From positions 1-28,725 of the forward strand of contig WKLE02000130.1 in the NCBI GenBank assembly GCA_014885115.2: 28,725 nt of DNA, read 5' to 3'. This DNA comes from Asterionellopsis glacialis (lineage: Eukaryota > Bacillariophyta > Plagiogrammaphyceae > Rhaphoneidales > Asterionellopsidaceae). This document shows, one piece after another, positions 20,001-27,847 of the stretch. The first letter of the stretch is position 1, and the number at the start of each line of letters is the position of its first letter. The notes under the pieces were generated by a model that ran no database searches, was not told the origin of the DNA, and saw only the letters and a list, made by a program, of their open reading frames with translations. The position numbers and the translations under genes were made by a program.

Positions 20001-22706
20001 TCAAATCAAATTACTGTGATATCTGGAGACACAGGATGTGGTAAAAGTAAGTTAAGGATTGTTTTCACATGTAATTGCGCATGATTTTTAGTTAACACCA
20101 CTAACTATATTCTTATACGCGGCTTCAATTTTATTAAAGCCACCCAAGTGCCTCAGCTTGTCCTTGACGATCTAATTTGGAACGGAAAAGGTGCTTCGGC
20201 GAATATAATCGTGACCCAACCACGGAGAATCTCAGCTATTGGAGTGGCAGAGCGCATTGCCTCAGAACGTTGTGAAAAAATAGGCCAGACGACAGGATAC
20301 TCTATCCGTTTAGAAAACAAGCGGTCTTCAAGGACAAGATTACTTTTGTGCACAACTGGAATTCTACTACGAAGGTTGCAATGCGACCCAGATTTAGCTT
20401 CTGTTTCGCATGTGTTTGTCGATGAGGTGCATGAGAGAGATATCAATACGGATTTTCTCCTCATTATTTTAAGAGATCTTCTGGCAAGAAGAAAGTCATT
20501 AAAGTTGGTTCTGATGTCAGCCACACTGAATGCAGAGACATTTTCTGCCTACTTCTCAGGATGCCCCACTGTATCTATACCGGGTAGAACACATCCTGTC
20601 AAGGAGCATCGGTTAGAAGATATTCTTGCAACAACTGGATATGAAGTTCAAGAAGGAAGCGATTACGCACAACAAACAAAGCCAGACCAACCACCCAGAT
20701 TCTCCAAAAGTGCACTGAGAAAACTCTACTATCCTAAGTACACCACGAAAGTTATTAGTTCTCTTGCTATTGTGGACGAAACCGTGATCAATTACGAACT
20801 TATTGCGAAGCTCTTGGAACACATTACGCTTAATGAAGAATCAGGTGCAATTTTAGTATTTTTACCAGGAATGATGGAAATCACAAAAGCAATTGAAGAA
20901 TTATACAAAACGGAGATTTTCACGGATCCTAAGCGAACTGTAATATATCCACTGCATTCGTCCTTGTCTACTTCAGAGCAAACAGCTGTTTTTGATGTTC
21001 CAGAAGAAGGCATTCGGAAGATTGTTGTTGCAACTAATATTGCAGAAACTTCTATTACAATAGAAGATGTGGTTTACGTGGTTGATGCAGGCCGTGTGAA
21101 AGAGAACAGGCAAGACGAGGTCAATCATATGCCAGCTTTGGTAGAGTGCTGGGTTTCTCGGGCATCTGCCAAACAGAGACGCGGTAGAGCTGGTCGTGTT
21201 CGACCCGGCTACTCTTACCATTTATACTCCAGTCATACTTTTGAACATGATATGCAGGAGTATCAACTCCCTGAAATGCTCCGCGTGGGTCTTGAAGATC
21301 TAGTGCTGCAAATTTTACTACTAGATTTGGGAGAGCCCAGCTCATTTTTGTATAAAGCTGTAAACCCGCCGTCTGATCTCGCCATGCGGAATGCATTGAA
21401 GTTGTTGGAAGGGCTTGGTGCCGTAGAATGCGAATGGGGCGATGACGGTGCTCGAAGAAAACAAGAAACAGCCATAAATACAGCGGAATCCAACTCTGCA
21501 GCAAAAGACACCATACAAGTTGCCAGCGGTCTCACAGCGCTGGGCTTTCATCTTGCCACACTTCCAGTCGACCCTAGAGTCGGAAAGATGATGATATATG
21601 GCGCACTTTTCGGCTGTATTGACCCAGCCCTTACCATTGCGGCATCAATGTCCGCACGGAATCCTTTTATGAGTCCCTTTGATAAAAGAGACGAAGCCGA
21701 TGCAGCACGAAAGGAGTTTGCAACTGAAAATTCGGACCATCTGACAACGCTCACAGCTTTTACACAATGGAAAGAAATTCGGAGACAGAAAGGAAACGGT
21801 GCAGCGCAGTCATTCTTACGTGACAGTTTCCTTAGTCGTTTGACATTGTTTCAGATGGAAGATCTGCGGAAGCAATTTGCCGATCTTCTTGTTGATATCG
21901 GGTTCCTTCCCAAGAACTTTCGGCTGCCAAGAGATGCAGGTCGAGTGAGAAACAACAGCTATGGAAGTGGCAACGGGAATGGAGCCACTAGCATTGCCAG
22001 CGCCAATAATGGTAACATCCATCTTATCAAGGCCGTACTATGTGCGGGTTTATATCCAAACATCATTGTTGCTCCAAGATCGCTAGTTCCCAAAGACGGG
22101 CGCCCAAGCGAAAAAGAAGCTGGAGAGTGTGCGTTTGCAAGCCTGAAAGGAGATGCATATTTGCACCCATGTACAATTTCCTTCTCTGCAAAGAAACTTG
22201 ATAGTCGATATTGTTGTTATCACGAGATTGTTAAAACCAGTAAGAATTATGTTCGTGACGCAACACCCGTAAGCGAATTTGCCCTTTTATTATTTGGTGG
22301 AAGTTTGAAGGTATATCACACTCACGGAGTTGTCACAGTCGACGATTGGTTGAAGTTTCGAATTGCTGCCAAGCCAGCAACTTTGGTGAAGCATTTACGT
22401 GCTCAAATGGAAAGTATGCTATTAAAGAAGATTGTGAACCCCGAGGAAGATATAACTGGGAGTCCCGAAGGTAAAGCTTTAATCCAAGCTGTTAGCACCT
22501 TACTCGAGCGTGAAGTGAAAATTATTCCAGATGGAGCTGACATCGTCCGCCCATGGAGACCCGAAGACGGTGCCAATAATTACAACAGTACGAGAAGCGG
22601 AAGATCACAAGGTGGCAGAGGGCGTGGCAGAGGAGGAGAGCGTACGCCAGGAAACTCGCGAAATGGCGGTCGTGGGTCGGGAAGAGGCGGAAGAGGAAGA
22701 TGGTAA
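17002..22706 (+). CDS. DEAH/RHA-type RNA helicase, DHX57/DHX29-like
   Basis: Three exons (17002-19565, 19676-20046, 20140-22706) encode 1833 residues. The N-terminus (residues 20-75) is an RGG-rich segment, followed by an acidic disordered region. About 311-335 is a UBA-like MDWLCLHLTEEEL segment, and about 459-580 is an RWD domain (EREQEIEALEAIYDDHF). A charged coiled coil runs from about 583 to 716. The helicase core follows with motif I GDTGCGKTTQ (about 970), Ia TQPRRISA, II DEVHERD (about 1072), III LMSATL, V ATNIAETSITI and VI QRRGRAGR (about 1323). After it come an HA2/ratchet region and an OB-fold (HPCTISF). The last 35 residues form a second RGG box. UBA, RWD and DEVH in place of DEAH match DHX57, with DHX29 (a translation-initiation helicase) as the close alternative. 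It probably unwinds structured RNA in the cytoplasm; RGG tails bind RNA and are often arginine-methylated. Confidence 0.92.
19566..19675 (+). other. Intron 1 of the helicase gene
   Basis: Donor GTAAGT at 19566, acceptor AATAG ending at 19675, 110 nt. It joins CGDLG to KMMKGLVKEQ through a split glycine codon and removes the TAA that otherwise follows. Confidence 0.82.
20047..20139 (+). other. Intron 2 of the helicase gene, inside the P-loop
   Basis: Donor GTAAGT at 20047, acceptor AAAG ending at 20139, 93 nt. The junction splits the threonine codon directly after the Walker A lysine and regenerates GDTGCGKTTQVPQ, which strongly supports the splice sites. Retention would end the protein within the P-loop region. 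Confidence 0.9.
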
Positions 22707-22814
22707 CACGGTGATTCTAAAAGTTTAAAACACGATTATTCATGGCCTCCTTTACGCACCAAAACAGTATCATGCAATGGAAGCTATCACACGAGGTAGT
22801 ATTAAAAACCCAGT

Positions 22815-23273
22815 CTAATCATTCTTCTTCTCTCGTGCACTTCTTCTTTTGACTGGCTGCTCCTTTGATGGGGTGCTGTCTTTTGACTTCTGTTCTTTTT
22901 CATATTGACTCCTTGGTACCTCGTGAGTTATAATCACTTCATCATGGATTTCGATATCTTCCCCAATCAACTTTTGTAGAATTTTTCCAAAAACATAGAA
23001 TGAAAGTATGACTGCAAAAATTACAGCCAAACGGGCAAAATTTGTCATTAATAATGCAGCACTGGACTTCCCCTGTTTCTGATCTTCAAGCGCAGCTGCA
23101 AGTGACTGAAAGAACGGTAGCTCGGTAAGCGATAAAATTTTGGTTGTCAGCCATCCTGCCCACGTTGTTTGCCTCCAGAGTTCTTGTTCTGCCACCATTC
23201 TTTGGTGCTGGGCAGCTGCTGCCTCATTGGCTGCTTGCCTCGAGAAAAAATCTTTAAAATCTGCATCCGCCAT
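22815..23273 (-). CDS. Small single-pass membrane protein, unknown
   Basis: This 152-residue protein starts at an ATG at 23273. I do not recognise a family. An Ala/Gln-rich helical N-terminus (residues 1-45) precedes one clear membrane helix at about 79-99 (RLAVIFAVILSFYVFG). An acidic segment (LIGEDIEIHDEVIITHEVP) follows, then a Lys/Ser-rich tail of about 30 residues ending in KKND. There is no cleavable signal peptide. Alternating hydrophobic and charged segments and a clean start argue that it is real. It is convergent with the helicase gene, 108 bases apart, and its 5' side faces the palindrome-rich intergenic region, which probably contains its promoter. It could be a small ER or organelle membrane adaptor, but nothing in the sequence shows that. 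Confidence 0.68.
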   Translation of the reverse strand: MADADFKDFFSRQAANEAAAAQHQRMVAEQELWRQTTWAGWLTTKILSLTELPFFQSLAAALEDQKQGKSSAALLMTNFARLAVIFAVILSFYVFGKILQKLIGEDIEIHDEVIITHEVPRSQYEKEQKSKDSTPSKEQPVKRRSAREKKND

Positions 23274-23756
23274 TTTGATTGTTTTATCTTTTTCTGTGTA
23301 GAAATAAATGCAAAGTCACTTTCGACAGCGAAAGACCTAGAACAAATAAGTTTCTGTTGAAACTATAATCAGTCAGAATAAAAAACAAAGCTTTCCTTTG
23401 TAAGAGTTCTCCAGTTGGACTGAGCGCTGATACAATGGCAATGCCGATGGCTACGTGATTGCGACGATGTTACAGTGTGAGTTATCGTAACATTTGTATG
23501 TTATTGTACCGGTACCAGGTACTTCTTTACTTCATACGGAGACGTTAACTCTTGGGGTAACTCTTGCGGTTGCGTCGATTGTGGTGGAGGAAGTCAAATC
23601 AGATTCTTCGGAAGCTCTAAAGATTCTTTGGGCGCACTTATCCTCGTTACTAAAATCTGTAGGTATTGGTTTATTTTATAAAATTAGCTTACCTGGAATA
23701 TCATGTTGCTTCTGTGGTATCAGGAATAAGGATACTAGAAACTCAACACTGCGCTG

Positions 23757-23772
23757 TACCAGGTACCTGGTA
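23757..23772. repeat. Perfect 16-bp palindrome of the TACCAGGTA family
   Basis: TACCAGGTACCTGGTA is identical to its reverse complement and is two opposed TACCAGGTA half-sites sharing a central GTAC. Such symmetry suits a dimeric DNA-binding protein or a cruciform; either reading is inference. Confidence 0.65.
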
Positions 23773-24023
23773 CTTGGTAAGTGGTAGTGTAGGACACAGA
23801 ATAGAATCTCTTTCGACGCCTACCAGGTAAGTAGTAGGCGTTGGAAAACACTTCTCTATTCTCCGATTGCGAGGGAGTGGGTAAACCCTTCACCAGGTAC
23901 AGTTCGAATGTGAAAGAATGCAGAACTACCCTGGGGCTGTTACAGGGTACATGTATTTACTAGTACAGGATTTCACGTCGTGTAGGACCTGTACCAGGTA
24001 CCGGTACTAACTAGGACTCTAGC

Positions 24024-24039
24024 TGACTACCGGTAGTCA
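24024..24039. repeat. Perfect 16-bp palindrome
   Basis: TGACTACCGGTAGTCA is its own reverse complement, 130 bases before the AKR-like start codon. Its core TACCGGTA is related to the TACCAGGTA family nearby. Confidence 0.6.
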
Positions 24040-24147
24040 AGAAGATCCCGGGCGCTCCAATTCCCAGCTCCAGAACATCGAACATCGGTCGTAGCATGAG
24101 ATAGATATCTCACAACAAGTTGTTTTCTTCACTCTTCACACTGAGCA

Positions 24148-24174
24148 ATGGCAACCCCATTGATATTGAGATGA
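24148..24174 (+). promoter_or_regulatory. Upstream ORF overlapping the AKR-like start
   Basis: An ATG at 24148 in strong context (G at -3 and +4) opens an eight-codon frame that stops at TGA 24172-24174, overlapping the main ATG at 24171 in an ATGA arrangement. If the transcript includes it, it could limit translation or allow re-initiation. The 5' end of the transcript is unknown. Confidence 0.4.
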
Positions 24175-25301
24175 GGAGGAGATTAGTTGTTGGAAAGAAG
24201 GGAGAATCAGCGCTCGAGAATGAAAAGAGAAAAGTGAAAAATATTTCGGGATTAATTTATTTGTTGTTCCAGACATCGGCGATCAAATATATTGTTGCCA
24301 TCATACTTTTCTGTCTTGTACTCTCTCGTAATATTTCACAACCACCAACAGACGATAATGGGCAAACAACGAAAAAAGAACAAACGCATAAAGCAGGCAT
24401 GGGTATGATTGTGTACGGGACAGCTCGAAAAAAAGAAAAGACTGCCGCGCTGGTTTCAGAGGCAATTCATGCTGGATTCCGGCACATTGCTACTGGCTCA
24501 GTTCATCATGAAAAATACAATGAAAGTGCAGTAGGCGTAGGTTGGAAAATAGCGGCTAAGGACATAGGATTGGTCAGGGAAGATCTGTTCATACAGACTA
24601 TGTTTGTGCCGGTTGGAAATTCTGATTGGGTGGAATGGCACCATGATGGAATTGATAAGCAACGCAGCATCAAGGAACAAGTAAACGCTTCTATACATTC
24701 AAGTTTAAGTTGTTTGCAAACATCATACCTTGATGCTGTATTATATCATAACTTCCGAAACAAACTTGATTCTGCAGAACAAGTATTAGAAGCTTGGAGT
24801 GTCCTCGAAGGCTTTGTTGATCGCGGGCTTATCCGGTACATCGGCATTACCAATTGTCATGACATCCCGTTCCTTGAAAATCTTTACAGAAAGGCTCGAA
24901 TCAAACCAACGATAGTACAGAATAGGTTCCATGCCAATCGAAATTTTGGAGTTCCATTAGGTCCATTTTTGAAAGAAAAGCAAATAAAGTCTCAGCTGTT
25001 TTGGACATTGACAGGGAACGGGAAAACACTACATTCAGACGTTGTCAAAAGGTTGGCACAGAAATTCAACCTCACACCTCAGACCTTCATGTATGCATTC
25101 TTGCTATCATTGGGAGATACACCTCTCATCGGGACAACCAAACGGCAACACATGGAGGAGGACTTGGCTGTTTCTAAAAATTTTGATTTTGGCCGTCACA
25201 CCCATTTCAACGAATCGAAATTTATTGATCATGAGGCCATGCAAGAATTCTCGAATGCATTGGGTCAGCCAGATTTGTTGGCATCCCTCAACAAATACTA
25301 G
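24171..25301 (+). CDS. Membrane-anchored aldo-keto-reductase-like protein, tetrad degenerate
   Basis: It encodes 376 residues from the first in-frame ATG. A membrane helix at about 38-52 (IKYIVAIILFCLVLS) after a basic N-terminus predicts a type II anchor. The remainder is an AKR barrel: FRHIATGS, KYNESAVG, LFIQTMF, YLDAVLYHNF, LIRYIGITN, IVQNRFHAN, FWTLTGN, TPLIGTTKRQHMEEDLA. In active AKRs the tetrad is Asp, Tyr, Lys, His. Here Tyr (about 116) and His (about 193) remain, but the usual Asp of IDTA is Ala (about 107) and the usual Lys of TKF is Met (about 144). C-terminal NADPH-site motifs look kept. The protein therefore probably binds nucleotide or ligand without normal carbonyl reduction, or uses other chemistry. 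The family is sure; loss of activity is inference from family knowledge. Confidence 0.87.
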   Translation: MRRRLVVGKKGESALENEKRKVKNISGLIYLLFQTSAIKYIVAIILFCLVLSRNISQPPTDDNGQTTKKEQTHKAGMGMIVYGTARKKEKTAALVSEAIHAGFRHIATGSVHHEKYNESAVGVGWKIAAKDIGLVREDLFIQTMFVPVGNSDWVEWHHDGIDKQRSIKEQVNASIHSSLSCLQTSYLDAVLYHNFRNKLDSAEQVLEAWSVLEGFVDRGLIRYIGITNCHDIPFLENLYRKARIKPTIVQNRFHANRNFGVPLGPFLKEKQIKSQLFWTLTGNGKTLHSDVVKRLAQKFNLTPQTFMYAFLLSLGDTPLIGTTKRQHMEEDLAVSKNFDFGRHTHFNESKFIDHEAMQEFSNALGQPDLLASLNKY

Positions 25302-26394
25302 CTACACCTATTTAGTAGATCTCAAATTTATAGTTAGAGTATTAATTTTATTTTGGTCGACACGAATTCCCCTTAAATGGCCGTTTCATCTTTTTCAGTT
25401 CGTCTTTTATAGTCCAGCTTTAGGATGGTGACTCTTTGTCTACACCCGTTTAACCCAGTGAAAAGCCATGCAAAAAAGCATAGGTTAAAACGAAGACGTT
25501 GTTAAGCTTTTTTTGAAAAACAATATCGAGCGAACTGGCGCCGTGTGGCATTAAGCACCTTCTTCCGATTGAGAACTTCGCGATTTGCTTTTAAAACAAA
25601 TATTCTTGCTAGTTGCAATGGTCGGAATGTCGACCAGCTGTCATCAAACACATTACGGGCGAAGTTCGCATAACCATGTTACATTTTTCTGTACAGCATC
25701 TCAAACTGTTACACCAGACAACTAAACGAACTCCCAGAGAGAAGAGCAACCGAAGCTCAGGGTATATTGACTCGCATTGGGCACTAGATTCCACACAATC
25801 AGTAGGACAATCTGGTACACTCTAGGACCTACAAGATACCTTTTGGGTGTTGTGCTTGATGTAGCTATGCATAATATGATGACATGTCTCATGTCCTCAA
25901 ATCAGAAACGAGAATATTCACCTTCAACCGGGACCTGTTCTCTTTCTCGCCAACGGATCTGTAGAAATATGGTCGAGTGTCGCACCGGTTCTTGATTTTT
26001 AGTAGCGACAGAGTTCTCGTTTTTCAAATTGGAACTTGTTGTTTCAATATCGAAATAGAGGGGCAGCCAAAAACCTTTCCCTGTGATATGTAGCAAACGG
26101 AGAATTTTGAAAATTTCCTCAAGAAGTCTAAGAATTTGAAATTTGTAACTTCGAACTATGAGAAGTGTTGTATTTCGATCAGCACGCGTTTGTTGGACAA
26201 AAAAGAATGAACAATGCGGTCATAGACAGTTTTTGAAATTCAGCGATTGCGAAGATTTCCGTTTGCAGTGTGTGGGCTTCTTTGAGAATGGAAACGGAAT
26301 GAGGATTTGACGCACGACGACTTTCACATCCCGACCTACGATTTCTATCCTTGCAATTACACACTTTTCTCTATTCTCGATTTCATATCTCTCG
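25302..26394. other. Intergenic region between AKR-like and FkbM genes
   Basis: About 1.1 kb between two genes in the same direction, so it holds the first gene's 3' UTR and the second's promoter. A nested stem-loop lies at 25447-25492. Open frames on both strands are short and lack domain support. TACCAGGTA motifs are absent here. Confidence 0.5.
25447..25492 (+). repeat. Nested stem-loop downstream of the AKR-like gene
   Basis: The outer arms CGTTTAACC (25447-25455) and GGTTAAAACG (25483-25492) pair with one bulged A. The inner arms ATGC and GCAT (25468-25471, 25478-25481) enclose AAAAAA. It begins 146 bases after the stop codon, so it may be a 3' UTR structure or a remnant of an inserted inverted-repeat element. 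Confidence 0.4.
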
Positions 26395-27531
26395 ATGGTA
26401 AATGTTAAACGCACAAAAGATAGTGATGTTCTGTCACGCCTCATCCGATTCGTTTTTAACATCAATTTTCTTTCTGGTGGTTTGCTAGTGTTCGTTGTTT
26501 TTGCCTTCCTTGCTTCAACACAAAGTAACGGAACGAAACAGTCAGAAAAAGTGGTGAAAATGCATTCAGTTCTGAGATCTTCAAAAGATGTTGTTAGAAA
26601 AGATTTGTCACCCAAAGTCATTGGTAAATCGGTTATTCAAAAAGGGTTTATTCCTTGTTCTGTCGCCAAATCTCGTGTCGAATCAGGTGACTGGGCCGAT
26701 CCTAATCACGGACGAATTTATGCAAGAGAAACTATTTCAGATCCCAACTTTCGTGTAGCAGTTCACACTGAGGAGTATGATCCCGTTCGGTGGAAAACAA
26801 TATTCGAAACTGGAAAGTATTACGAGGAAGAAGTCCACGACCGGTTTGTTCAAGTTCTTTCCGACAAACCCCGGTCTTACGTACTTGATGTTGGAGCCAA
26901 CATTGGCTATTACACACTACTGAGTGCCGCTTTAGGACATAATGTAGTTTCCTTTGAACCAAACCCTGCGAATATATTAAGAATTTGCGATTCGTTGCGT
27001 CTTAATGATTGGGCCAACAATGATGTCCACATCTTCCAGAATGCTGTGAGTAATGTACATGGTGATGAAATGTTACTCTTCGCACCAAAAAATCCCGGAC
27101 AAGGTTTCCTTAAAGAGTTAGACCCGAACGATAGTAAAACAGACGAGCATCAGGCTAAAACTGTGTTGGTGTCGTTGGATAAATGGGCAGAAGAGCAAGG
27201 ACTCTTTGGCATTCATGACTTCTCTGTGGAGGTTCTGAAGGTTGACGTAGAGGGACGTGAGCCTCAGGTGTTTTTAGGAGCATCAAAACTACTGAAGTCG
27301 GGAATTGTGCAAAACGTTCTCACTGAGTGTCGCCGTTTTGGACGATCAAATGTGAAAGAGATGATGACAGTTCTGTTCGACGCAGGTTTTACTCTACGTG
27401 AACCCTCGTGCCCATCTATAAACGCCAAAAAATCAGCCGAGGACAACGCAAAGTCACTCATTGCTTGGGCAAAAGATACTCTTGGTCCGAATTCAATGAA
27501 AACAATGGATTTGTGGTGGGAAAAGATATAG
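26395..27531 (+). CDS. Membrane-anchored FkbM-family methyltransferase
   Basis: It encodes 378 residues from an ATG. A helix at about 19-41 (FVFNINFLSGGLLVFVVFAF) after a basic start predicts a type II membrane protein with its catalytic part in the secretory lumen. The methyltransferase fold starts at about 160 with the SAM-binding motif VLDVGANIGYYTLLSA, followed by VVSFEPNPAN, VSLDKWAE, EVLKVDVEGREPQVFLGA (about 278) and LTECRRFG, which are the FkbM (Methyltransf_21) landmarks. FkbM itself O-methylates a macrolide; eukaryotic relatives are diverse and their substrates are mostly unknown, with sugar or lipid O-methylation plausible in the Golgi. It follows another type II anchored enzyme-like gene on the same strand, but 1.1 kb of intergenic DNA means no shared transcript is implied. 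Confidence 0.88.
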   Translation: MVNVKRTKDSDVLSRLIRFVFNINFLSGGLLVFVVFAFLASTQSNGTKQSEKVVKMHSVLRSSKDVVRKDLSPKVIGKSVIQKGFIPCSVAKSRVESGDWADPNHGRIYARETISDPNFRVAVHTEEYDPVRWKTIFETGKYYEEEVHDRFVQVLSDKPRSYVLDVGANIGYYTLLSAALGHNVVSFEPNPANILRICDSLRLNDWANNDVHIFQNAVSNVHGDEMLLFAPKNPGQGFLKELDPNDSKTDEHQAKTVLVSLDKWAEEQGLFGIHDFSVEVLKVDVEGREPQVFLGASKLLKSGIVQNVLTECRRFGRSNVKEMMTVLFDAGFTLREPSCPSINAKKSAEDNAKSLIAWAKDTLGPNSMKTMDLWWEKI

Positions 27532-27847
27532 AGTATAGTGATTGCTGATTAGGATATGCATAAAAATCTAATATTTATGCTATTTAAGCGCATCAAAAAT
27601 GTTGTAATACTGTTTCATTCTTGGTCCAAAAATGTTACAAAAACAAACATTCACGTTACGTATTGTAACACAAAAGTAAAAATTTACAGATATGAATCTC
27701 AAAAAAGTCTATCATATGCAGAACGGTCAAAATATAAATAATAGCAGTTGCACAAAATTGGCAAGCTTGTTTCAAAAAGGCACGAATAAAAAAATGCCCA
27801 GATAATATGAAGGTCAAAAATGTAGGTATTTGAAGGTCGAAAGATGA
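27532..27847. other. Convergent intergenic region
   Basis: About 316 AT-rich bases between the ends of two converging genes. No gene or repeat of note is seen; it should contain both 3' UTRs and polyadenylation signals. Confidence 0.6.

Larger units (their letters stand above)
23274..24170. promoter_or_regulatory. Palindrome-rich divergent promoter region
   Basis: It separates two divergent starts. It is dense in one motif family: GGTACC/TACCAGGTA at 23511-23521, a 16-bp palindrome at 23757-23772, TACCAGGTA at 23821-23829 and 23992-24000, and a related 16-bp palindrome at 24024-24039. Open frames inside (for example 23494-23787) start inside the motifs and show no domain. No RNA gene was recognised. 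Confidence 0.55.

Noticed and set aside
4465..22706. A functional translation-control gene cluster (GCN20-like ABC-F plus DHX57/29-like helicase)
   Set aside because: They are more than 10 kb apart on opposite strands with unrelated genes and decayed elements between them; co-location is most likely coincidence.
24120..24170. Extension of the AKR-like ORF to a TTG at 24120
   Set aside because: No ATG in the extension; the ATG at 24171 gives a sensible basic N-terminus before the membrane helix.
25609..25995. Short frames on both strands downstream of the AKR-like gene
   Set aside because: Short, mutually overlapping, without domains or sustained protein-like composition.
26220..26621. 133-codon minus-strand frame across the FkbM start
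   Set aside because: No family resemblance, and it overlaps a clear start and membrane helix on the other strand.
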